Shown one piece after another: positions 45,888-52,935 of a DNA stretch of 64,000 nt; position 1 is the stretch's first letter; every line of letters starts with the position of its first letter. The notes below the pieces were generated by a model. It was not told the origin of the DNA and did not search any database. It saw only the letters and a program-made list of their open reading frames with translations. This stretch comes from an uncultured Saprospiraceae bacterium. Its GTDB lineage: Bacteria > Bacteroidota > Bacteroidia > Chitinophagales > Saprospiraceae. The stretch covers positions 62,001 to 126,000 of the forward strand of contig CALSOU010000002.1 of NCBI GenBank assembly GCA_943788055.1, given 5' to 3'. Made by a program: the position numbers and the translations under genes.

Positions 45888-46631
45888 TTATTCCATGAAG
45901 GTTACAATACCCGTCTCCATCTCGTACACTCCACCAACAATTTTAATTTGTCCATTATCTTCCATTTCTTTTAAAATTGGACTTTTAGCTCTTATTTCAT
46001 TGATGGTATTTAGTACATTACTTTCACATACTTTAGCTACAAACTCCTCATTTTTAGATGTTCTGTCACCTTCATAAACTACTTTGTCAACGGCGGGACG
46101 AATTTTAGTAAGCATTGCAGTTATGTTGCCCAACTTTACATCATCAACAGCTGCTATTATAGCTCCGCAATGTTCGTGACCTAAAACTAAGATTAGTTTT
46201 GAACCTGATACTTTACAGCCAAATTCCATGCTACCCAATAAATCTTCATTAACGAAATTTCCAGCTACCCGCCCAACAAAAATATCTCCAATACCTCTAT
46301 CAAAAACATCTTCTACTGGGACTCTACTATCAAGGCAAGACAGTACAACTGCTTTTGGGAACTGTCCTGTTGCACTTTTTCTAACTTGGGCAGAGTGATC
46401 TCTTGCAGTTAGGTTGTTATTGATAAAACGTTTGTTTCCTTCTTTAAAGGATTCCAAAACGTCATCAGGAGTTAAAGCATCTCGTTCTTCTTGAGTTAAA
46501 ACTTCTTGAACAATCCCTCCCGTCTCTTCCATTACAAGAATCTCCGTTGTCTTATCTTCTGGTTTACCGTCGTTGCATGCTACCATAGCGGTTGCGATAA
46601 ACGCTACTACTAAAATTTTAAATTTATTCAT
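45888..46631 (-). CDS. Beta-class carbonic anhydrase, lipoprotein form
   Basis: Zinc enzyme interconverting CO2 and bicarbonate. Zinc ligands are visible in LSCLDSRVPVEDVFD (Cys and the Asp-Arg dyad near residue 98) and in LGHEHCGAI (His and Cys near 152). VAGNFVNEDLLGSMEFG is also typical. The signal ends in VACND, a lipobox, so the enzyme is exported and lipid-anchored; beta-type periplasmic versions exist in Bacteroidota. 247 residues, intact. It forms one unit of the cassette-like array, bounded by attC-like sites A and D. Confidence 0.92.
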   Translation of the reverse strand: MNKFKILVVAFIATAMVACNDGKPEDKTTEILVMEETGGIVQEVLTQEERDALTPDDVLESFKEGNKRFINNNLTARDHSAQVRKSATGQFPKAVVLSCLDSRVPVEDVFDRGIGDIFVGRVAGNFVNEDLLGSMEFGCKVSGSKLILVLGHEHCGAIIAAVDDVKLGNITAMLTKIRPAVDKVVYEGDRTSKNEEFVAKVCESNVLNTINEIRAKSPILKEMEDNGQIKIVGGVYEMETGIVTFME

Positions 46632-46791
46632 TTTTAATTATTTTGACTTTTAAACTGCATTTTATGACTCAAAAGCCTCGTTAACAATGTTTTATATATT
46701 AATCATTATAGTAAAGTGTCAGAAACTAAATTAAAATGACCTTACTTTTTGTTATTTCGTATCATAATTATAATAAAAAAAAACCATAATT

Positions 46792-46848
46792 GCTTGCAAC
46801 GGTCAATGTAAAATGTGTTTTAATGCATTTTTACATAGTGTTGACAGC
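46792..46848 (-). repeat. attC-like palindrome A, after the porin gene
   Basis: GCTTGCAAC and GTTGACAGC form the outer arms (7 of 9 complementary) and TGTAAAATG/CATTTTTACA the inner stem, with a T-rich loop. It starts 5 bases after the porin stop codon. Outer-arm layout is RYYYAAC...GTTRRRY as in integron attC sites. Confidence 0.6.
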
Positions 46849-46853
46849 AGTTT

Positions 46854-47987
46854 TTAAAATTTAACGTCCAGATCAAACCTGATTCTACTTCCAGTTTCTT
46901 TAGTTATCCCGTATGGAATTAGTTGTTCAACCAGATAACATTTCATTGTTAATTTTATTTTTTTATCAATCATATATCCAGCAACAAATTCAACTCCATT
47001 TAAATTAGTTAACCTTCCGTCTGGAGATCCAAATGAGGAGTAGTCCCATCTTGCCCAATCGTTTTGAGCCATTATGTCAACTGCTGCATATTGTTGAAGA
47101 TAGGCATAAGTGGCTGTTATTTTCCAATCTCCTTTTTGTTTGAGCTCCCCGTACTTCAATCCGACTACCATACCCATTTTTTGATCTTTAAAATTGTTTG
47201 GGATGGAATCATTTTTGTTATAGTCCTGTAAGTTGTAGTAATAGTCAAACTCCACGCCCAGAAGCTTGTTTTTCGAAAGATTGAGTCTGGTTCCTACATG
47301 AAGAATGGCATAATCAATATCGAATGATTCAGCCCCATCAGGAATATTAGGCACATTTTTAAACAAGTAGAAGGATGGGAATAACTCGAACCGTTTATTG
47401 AAAAAGGAGGTGTACGACTGGTATCCTTGAAAATAAGCATCATTATTCAAAAATTTGCCTGAGGAATTCATTACGAAATGCCCACCCTTGAGCTCCAAAG
47501 TATCTACTATGCCGGAGTTAAATCGAAAACCCTTTCTCAGGTATATACCCTCTGGGTATACATTATCACTACAAAAAAGTTCATTGCTCTTTTCAAATGG
47601 AAAGGTATTCTTTCCGGCCCAAAACGTAAAAGTCTTCCATACACCTTGAAAGTATGCCTTTTCCAATCCAATTGGCAAGGTTCCAAACTCCTTAAACCCT
47701 TCTCCTAGAGTTAATTGTGGATCTTGCTGTTTATTTGGATTTCCTGTTCTAATACGAAAGCCGGTTTGGTACCACTTGTCGGTATAAGTTACACCGGCTC
47801 TTAACCTATACCGGAGCCTTGTTCGGTCGTCACGAAAAGTTCCGTCTGATTTTTTTGAATTCCAATCCTGTTCTACACGAAATCGAAAGTCCGCATTGAA
47901 ACTCAACTTAGATTTAATAGAGTCTATTTGAGCTGACAATGCCATTGGAATAATCAGCAGTACTAATATGATAGTTTTTTTCTTCAA
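46854..47987 (-). CDS. Putative outer-membrane porin
   Basis: A signal peptide (KKKTIILVLLIIPMALSAQ) is followed by a beta-barrel-like sequence with alternating aromatic residues from LSFNADFRFRVEQDW to the final RIRFDLDVKF, ending in phenylalanine as barrels do. GLEKAYFQGVWKTFTFWAGK resembles alginate-export/putative-porin families. About 377 residues. The frame extends upstream to 48,035, but those codons fall inside attC-like site B, so the TTG at 47,987, immediately after the site, is the likely start. One unit of the cassette-like array. Confidence 0.8.
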   Translation of the reverse strand: MKKKTIILVLLIIPMALSAQIDSIKSKLSFNADFRFRVEQDWNSKKSDGTFRDDRTRLRYRLRAGVTYTDKWYQTGFRIRTGNPNKQQDPQLTLGEGFKEFGTLPIGLEKAYFQGVWKTFTFWAGKNTFPFEKSNELFCSDNVYPEGIYLRKGFRFNSGIVDTLELKGGHFVMNSSGKFLNNDAYFQGYQSYTSFFNKRFELFPSFYLFKNVPNIPDGAESFDIDYAILHVGTRLNLSKNKLLGVEFDYYYNLQDYNKNDSIPNNFKDQKMGMVVGLKYGELKQKGDWKITATYAYLQQYAAVDIMAQNDWARWDYSSFGSPDGRLTNLNGVEFVAGYMIDKKIKLTMKCYLVEQLIPYGITKETGSRIRFDLDVKF

Positions 47988-47990
47988 ATT

Positions 47991-48185
47991 GCTGTTAACG
48001 TTTAGTATATGGCAAGTAGGGCAGTAGATAAGCACTTACTTTCGGATTTATACTGAGCCATACTTTTTGTTTTATTTTTATCTTTTTTCTAAAATACAAA
48101 TTAAAAATTTGGCGGACTTAGCAAACAAACACAAACCTTTGATTTAGCAAAAATAGCCCTATTTTTTATATACATTGTTAGCCAC
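47991..48185 (-). repeat. attC-like palindrome B, after the GyrI-like gene
   Basis: Outer arms GCTGTTAAC and GTTAGCCAC, then GTATAT with ATATAC, then AAGTAGGGC with GCCCTATTT, enclosing a 130-base AT-rich loop. It starts 7 bases after the GyrI-like stop. The long loop is like the larger attC sites of superintegrons. Confidence 0.65.
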
Positions 48186-48192
48186 TTTTTAT

Positions 48193-48663
48193 TTAATTTT
48201 TCTTTAGTGGAATACAAATATCCACTACAGTTTTATTATTTCTTTTCGGGTGATATACCTCAAAAGAGCCAGCCATTGAAAATTCCAATTCGTGATTGTT
48301 GGTATAATTTTTCATATCTGTCCATACGTCTTTGAATTCAAAGAATGAATTGAGTTCATATCTTCTTACTGCACATTTACCTGGCACAAATTCAATCAGA
48401 CTAACTTCATTATTAGGCTCACAAACTTTGTCGACTATTATTGAAGCTCCTTGTTCAAGGTTTTCAATTCCTACTTCATTAATGTCATTTTTATACACAA
48501 TCAGAGTTTTGTTCTTTATTTTATCAGTTAACCCTTGCTGGTTAGCCCATTTAGTCAGTTTTGAATAGGCTTTTCCGATACCTTGAAAATCTCCTTTATG
48601 CTGTACTTGAGCAATCGTTATAGGTCTCAATTCAAGAATTCTAACTTAGTTTAGTCTTTTCAT
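48193..48663 (-). pseudogene. GyrI-like/AraC effector-binding domain protein with early stop
   Basis: The domain (LRPITIAQVQHKGDFQGIGKAYSKL to DICIPLKKN) matches stand-alone GyrI-like small-molecule-binding proteins. The only ATG in frame, at 48,663, lies 12 bases after attC-like site C as expected for a cassette, but reads MKRLN and then TAA (48,646-48,648) before VRILELRPITIA. Initiation at the TTG at 48,630 could still give a 145-residue protein lacking the first strand. So the gene is either slightly truncated or inactivated; the rest is intact. Confidence 0.7.
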
Positions 48664-48674
48664 TATTCTTAATT

Positions 48675-48810
48675 GTGGCTAACGTCTAGTATAAGAGTAG
48701 TAGCGGATTAAATACTATTACTTTAGGAACAAAAAGATACTTAATTAAATACAAAAAAGGTTTAAGATTAAGCCTGAACCGCTATTGCTTTTATACATTG
48801 TTGTATGCCG
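48675..48810 (-). repeat. attC-like palindrome C, after the DoxX gene
   Basis: Left half GTGGCTAAC then GTATAAGAGTAGTAGCGG pairs with right half CCGCTATTGCTTTTATAC then GTTGTATGCC. The loop is about 75 bases. It follows the DoxX stop by 42 bases and precedes the GyrI-like ATG by 12. Confidence 0.7.
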
Positions 48811-48852
48811 TTTTTATTCAGCTCACGTAATTTATAAAGTCATTATTTTACA

Positions 48853-49263
48853 TTAATTCTTGGAAAGTATAGGTGCTTTTTTTCTTCGCCCCCAAGCAAT
48901 AAAAAGTGCAAGTACTAGTAAAATAGCATTCATTCCTATTGCAGAAAATTCTCCTCTAGAAGCATGAAATCCACTTGCTAATATCATAACCAAGGCTAAA
49001 CCAAGAGCTGCCAATATCGTTAAGTTAGATTTCCACCTGAAAATAGAAGGGATTAACAATCCTAAACCACCCAAAAGTTCACTAATTCCTATAAATTTAA
49101 CCAATGCAAGTGGGGTATTTGCTACCCATGGTAGAGCTTCTGTAAGTGCTTCAATAGGTTGTGTAGATTTCATTAATCCAGCCATAATAAACATTACGGC
49201 TAATAATCCTTGTGCAATCCATAATGCTATGTTAATTGCTTTGTTGCTTTTTTGATTTGTCAT
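48853..49263 (-). CDS. DoxX family membrane protein
   Basis: 136 residues with four helices. ALWIAQGLLAVMFIMAGLMKSTQP and FIGISELLGGLGLLIPSI are typical of DoxX-like proteins, whose roles include redox or quinone-linked functions but are mostly unknown. It lies 30 bases after a Crp/Fnr remnant, consistent with an original regulator-DoxX pair. Intact. Confidence 0.85.
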   Translation of the reverse strand: MTNQKSNKAINIALWIAQGLLAVMFIMAGLMKSTQPIEALTEALPWVANTPLALVKFIGISELLGGLGLLIPSIFRWKSNLTILAALGLALVMILASGFHASRGEFSAIGMNAILLVLALFIAWGRRKKAPILSKN

Positions 49264-49293
49264 TATACTTTAGGTTTAGTTATATAGTAAAAT

Positions 49294-49470
49294 TCATTGT
49301 TTTTGAAAACCTATACCTTGATTTACATCAAGAAATGATATTGGATTATCTTTTTTTGAAAGTTCATTTCTAACACGGCTCAAGGCTTCAGGCGTAATTC
49401 CTAAATATGAAGCTACCATTTTAAGCGGAACTCTTTGAGTAATGTTTGGATAAGTTTTAATTAATCTAAG
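49294..49470 (-). pseudogene. Crp/Fnr regulator remnant (C-terminal helix-turn-helix only)
   Basis: The frame gives DLRLIKTYPNITQRVPLKMV then ASYLGITPEALSRVRNELSK and ends GIGFQKQ: the DNA-binding end of a Crp/Fnr-type regulator. The cyclic-nucleotide-binding domain (about 140 residues) is missing. The remnant begins within about 10 bases of the bestrophin stop, so an upstream deletion or recombination joined the two genes. Confidence 0.75.
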
Positions 49471-50324
49471 ATCTCTTTTATATTTTTTTTGATTGTTAAG
49501 CAAATTTCATCTACAGGTAAATCATTGGTGTCTTCCCCAAATGGATCTTCAATTTCTGCAGCTAAAATTTCTAGGCTGCATAGGATGTACAGGACAAAAA
49601 CTGAAATAGGTATAGACCAATAATCAAATCGAGTGGCAAGTCCTAGAGGCAAAGTCATGGTGTAAATAAAGATGAATTTTTTAAGAAAAATATTATAGGA
49701 ATAAGGAATTGGTGTTTTCTTTATTCTCTCACACCCACCTATGATATCAGTAAATTGTTTCACCTGGTCATCAATAGTAAGGTATATATTATCTGTAATA
49801 TATTCCTTATCATACATATTCTTGGTAAGTGAATAGATTTTTTGAGCAATATAATTAGGTATGTGATTGATAGGATGAAGTTCTTTATCTGTTAAATCAG
49901 CGCTTAGCTCTAGTTCTCTTATATTTTTTTTATCTCTTAAGTGATTTTTCAAGGAGTAACAATAATTGCTAATCTGCTTTGAAAATAAATTTCTTTTTTC
50001 AGCTTCGCTTTCTGGTAAAAAGATATTTATTTTAATAGCTAAATTTCTTGATGTATTAACTAAAGCACCTAATAATTTTCTTGCTTCCCACCACCTGTCG
50101 TATGCTGTGTTTGTTCTGAAAACTAGTAACAATCCCAATACGAAACCTAAAAGTGAATGAATTTCTATGGTGCTTTTTAATTTGGTGTATCGTAATTCTA
50201 GAAAAACAATTAAAGTAGCATATAATCCATAAATGAGAAGGATATAAATGAGCTTTCTAAGGGTGTCACTTTTATGAAACTCAAAAATTAAACTGAACCA
50301 ATTTTTTGGATTATACTTTATCAT
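49461..50324 (-). CDS. Bestrophin-family (YneE-like) anion channel
   Basis: 287 residues. MIKYNPKNWFSLIFEFHKSDT, SLLGFVLGLLLVFRTNTAYDRWWEARK near residue 60, and the C-terminal EIEDPFGEDTNDLPVDEI are hallmarks of bacterial bestrophins, which form pentameric anion channels in the cytoplasmic membrane. Complete, and the ATG at 50,324 is unambiguous. Its last bases overlap the Crp/Fnr remnant in another frame. It leads the array unit closed by attC-like site C. Confidence 0.9.
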   Translation of the reverse strand: MIKYNPKNWFSLIFEFHKSDTLRKLIYILLIYGLYATLIVFLELRYTKLKSTIEIHSLLGFVLGLLLVFRTNTAYDRWWEARKLLGALVNTSRNLAIKINIFLPESEAEKRNLFSKQISNYCYSLKNHLRDKKNIRELELSADLTDKELHPINHIPNYIAQKIYSLTKNMYDKEYITDNIYLTIDDQVKQFTDIIGGCERIKKTPIPYSYNIFLKKFIFIYTMTLPLGLATRFDYWSIPISVFVLYILCSLEILAAEIEDPFGEDTNDLPVDEICLTIKKNIKEILD

Positions 50325-50417
50325 TGCTCTTTTTTTTAAAAGGTTTAATGTCTTAAAGGTAAAAAGTTCAATAATTCATCATCTTACTAAATTATATCAA
50401 AAATTATACAAAAAAAT

Positions 50418-50448
50418 ATTCCCTAAAATAAATTTTATTTTAGGGAAT
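50418..50448. repeat. Perfect 31-base palindrome upstream of bestrophin
   Basis: ATTCCCTAAAATAAA, one central T, then its exact complement. It lies about 95 bases upstream of the bestrophin ATG. It could be an operator or a cruciform. The nine bases ATTATTCCC recur in inverted relation just before attC-like site E. Confidence 0.7.
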
Positions 50449-50526
50449 AATGCCGTGGAGTGCAAGGGAGTGAAGTCGAACTTTCTTAGGTCTGATTTAG
50501 CCATTTTTAGAAAAAATTATTCCCAA

Positions 50527-50588
50527 GAATAACGTTCTGTGTATGGGGCGTATCCCGCAGGGTATGCACTATACACCTTGTTAGGCAC
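50527..50588 (-). repeat. attC-like palindrome E, after the haem-motif lipoprotein gene
   Basis: GTGTATGGGGCGTATCCC with GGGTATGCACTATACAC forms the stem around GCA, and GTTAGGCAC is an exact R'-type core. The opposite core (AGAATAAC) is degenerate. It starts 6 bases after the lipoprotein stop. Compact, about 62 bases, as in classical attC sites. Confidence 0.7.
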
Positions 50589-50594
50589 AGTATT

Positions 50595-51468
50595 TTAATT
50601 AAGATTTAAAGTATTACACCAATCTCTAATCGCTTTTCTGTCCGCATCCGAAATTGAACTATGGTCAAAATCAGTTGCATTTTGAAATGGTGGTGGCATA
50701 GTTAATTCATCCAAAGGATAATTCTCAAAGTGTTGGGTGCATTGAGGTCGGTGACAAGATGTACAAGAGTTCTGAATATTTGTAGTATGTGGTTGATGAA
50801 ATTCTTGTCCGATAATAGAATAAGGATTGTTTCCTGTAAATGGTACAAGTGACTCTGATGTGTCAGCAGGATTTCTTAGTTGGTCAACAGCTGGTGTATG
50901 CAAAAATGGACTTGCCATATGACAATTTTGACATTTATCAGCAGCTACAACGCTTGGCGTCATCCATGCTTCATTATATCCATTCTCACCTGGTTTCGGA
51001 GAATTATTCGGGTCACCATCGTCAACGATTGAAAAAAAGCAAGTTTCTCCTGTCGACAATTTGTGACCAATCACTCCTAATCCACCATCACGGCAAAATG
51101 TTATAAATACAACATCTGGGTTTTCAGACCCATCCGAGTTCAAGCCTTGATAACGACCTACCTTATTTCCTGTTTGACAAGCCATTCCAAAAGCCCACGG
51201 ATGGTCGCAGTCATTTGGATTTGTGCTACCATTACCTTCTTCACCCGATGGAAAAGTTACTGGGATTCCATTTTTTGTTGTGGTACTTCAATTGCATCTG
51301 CACAACTGAATTTTGGCAGCGGCCCCAAAACCCCTTCACATTCATAGGCGTGGTCAAGTGCAGTTCTCCTGAGTCAATAATACCATCATCCTTTTCACAA
51401 GATTCAAGAATGATTAGCATTCCGAAAAATCCAATAATGACTAAAACTACAAAGTTTCTTTTGACCAT
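50595..51468 (-). pseudogene. Lipoprotein with two haem c motifs, broken by two one-base deletions
   Basis: The start at 51,468 gives a lipoprotein signal (IILESC) and DDGIIDSGE. The expected continuation ALDHAYECEGVLGPLPKFSC appears only after restoring one base near 51,364 (AA for AAA), and NGIPVTFPSGEEGN only after restoring one in the A run at 51,271-51,276. The remaining 195 codons are open and contain CQNCH and CTSCH haem-binding motifs and a cytochrome-like end SDADRKAIRDWCN. With both bases restored the length is 292 codons exactly. The family is not recognised beyond a cytochrome c-like role. Confidence 0.75.
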
Positions 51469-51516
51469 CTTTTAACTATTTTTTCTAACTAAGAACGTGG
51501 GTCATTTATCTGTATT

Positions 51517-51585
51517 GTGCCTAACGTTAGTATATGAAGCGTAGCATCCCGAAGGGTGCTATGATTTTATATACAGTGTTGGCAC
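51517..51585 (-). repeat. attC-like palindrome F, after the McrBC genes
   Basis: GTGCCTAAC and GTTGGCAC outer cores, GTATAT/ATATAC and GCGTAGCA/TGCTATG inner stems, and a TCCCGAAGGG apical loop. 69 bases, 23 bases after the mcrC stop and 48 before the next gene's ATG. The best match to a classical attC in the window. Confidence 0.72.
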
Positions 51586-51608
51586 CAGTATTTTTTCTAT
51601 TTTATTTA

Positions 51609-52935
51609 TTAATTCTTGTCTTGTGATTCAAACAGTTCGCTCAAATCGGTTTTCGCCTCTAAATCAGTTTCAAGTAATGCTCTATTAATTATTGGCAACT
51701 GAAATGCTCTAATAGATATTTCTTTACCGTCTGCTAAAGCATCTTTAATTGTCAATTCTGTTTCTTCTTCCTGACCTTGTTTAATTGTGTTAGGGTAGAA
51801 TAATATGATTTCATCCACTTCAAACCTTACAGCATATGCGAGCATTTGATATAGGTCGTTCTGAGAAATACCTTTCTTTGGGTCTTTCTCATCTGAATAG
51901 ACAATCTTGTATTTAGTATCAGCAATCAGAGATTTATGATCTGTTTTTAGCCATAAATCGGGTTTTAAATTAAAGGCTTTTCCTTCGTCAAGGTATGTGT
52001 CGCTTCTTTGCGCTTTGGCAGTTACTTTCTCTAGTTCTTTGTCAATGAAACCAAAAATAAAGTCTTCAAAAACATATTCCATTGGAAGTAGAAAAGCGAA
52101 GAGTTTTAAGTCATTTTTATAGTCAAACGAAATACAGTTGGTAAGGAATAATTGGCAATAATCGCGGACTGTTTCAAACTCACCAAACATTGGATTGAAT
52201 GAGATTCTAGAACATTGTTCAGCAGTTGCCCTTTCGTCTGACACTTCATCCAATATGAAGAGTATTTCTCTTAAGTTCTTCTTGCTATCTTGACTTGAGG
52301 TAACATTAAATAGAAGAGTAGTAACATACTTTATTATGCGATTGAATTCATTGTCAAAAACGAAAGCATCATAAGTACAATTGAGTTTATGCCATTTGCC
52401 TTTGCTTAAGTTTTCATTTATGTATTCGTTAGTGTTTAGTCTCCCTTTTATAAATGATAATTCACGATTGACTTCTTCATACTGTTGGTATATAGAAGAG
52501 TTTAAAAGTTCTCGAGTGTATTTTGAGAAGAGATAAATTAAAACTTCAAAAAAGTCACTTTTTGCACTACCTAATGAAGCTTGATAGTTCGGGAATTTAA
52601 TTTTTCGACAATAGCTTAACCACCATAGAATATGGTTTTGAATTTGATTTACTTCATTGGTTTGATATTCCTTTTCAGAGTCGAAAAATATCTTTGGTAA
52701 TAGGTTTATTTTATTTCCTTCATAATGAATTACACCAACGTATTTATTTGATTTTAACTTCATTTGATTTATGAATGAATTGTAAGAATCGTTGAGATTC
52801 TATTTTGTCATTTCCATTTTCTGAATAAAAAGAATTCTTTTCACGACTATTCCAGATTTCATCAAGAAACCCTTCCAAGCCTTCAAATGAGTCTTGAATA
52901 TCTACCTTGTTTTGATATTCAAAAAGGTTAATCAT
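51609..52935 (-). pseudogene. mcrC: McrC subunit of a McrBC restriction system, +1 frameshift
   Basis: McrC is the nuclease partner of McrB that cuts modified DNA. The N-terminus INLFEYQNKVDIQD ... ESQRFLQFIHKSNEVK is joined, after removing one A from the run at 52,752-52,755, to SNKYVGVIHYEGNKINLLPKIFF. The C-terminal PD-(D/E)XK region includes LKPDLWLKTDHKSLIADTKYKI near residue 325. The corrected length is 442 codons exactly. The ATG at 52,935 overlaps the mcrB stop by 8 bases. As it stands the N-terminal 60 residues are separated from the nuclease. Confidence 0.85.

Noticed and set aside
47988-48036. Longer N-terminus of the porin gene (16 extra codons)
   Set aside because: These codons lie inside attC-like site B and precede a well-formed signal peptide, so they are read-through of the palindrome and not coding sequence.
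3452-48663. Reassignment of TAA to an amino acid
   Set aside because: Many intact genes in the window terminate at TAA at the expected length, including overlapping TAATG junctions, so a changed code is not tenable.
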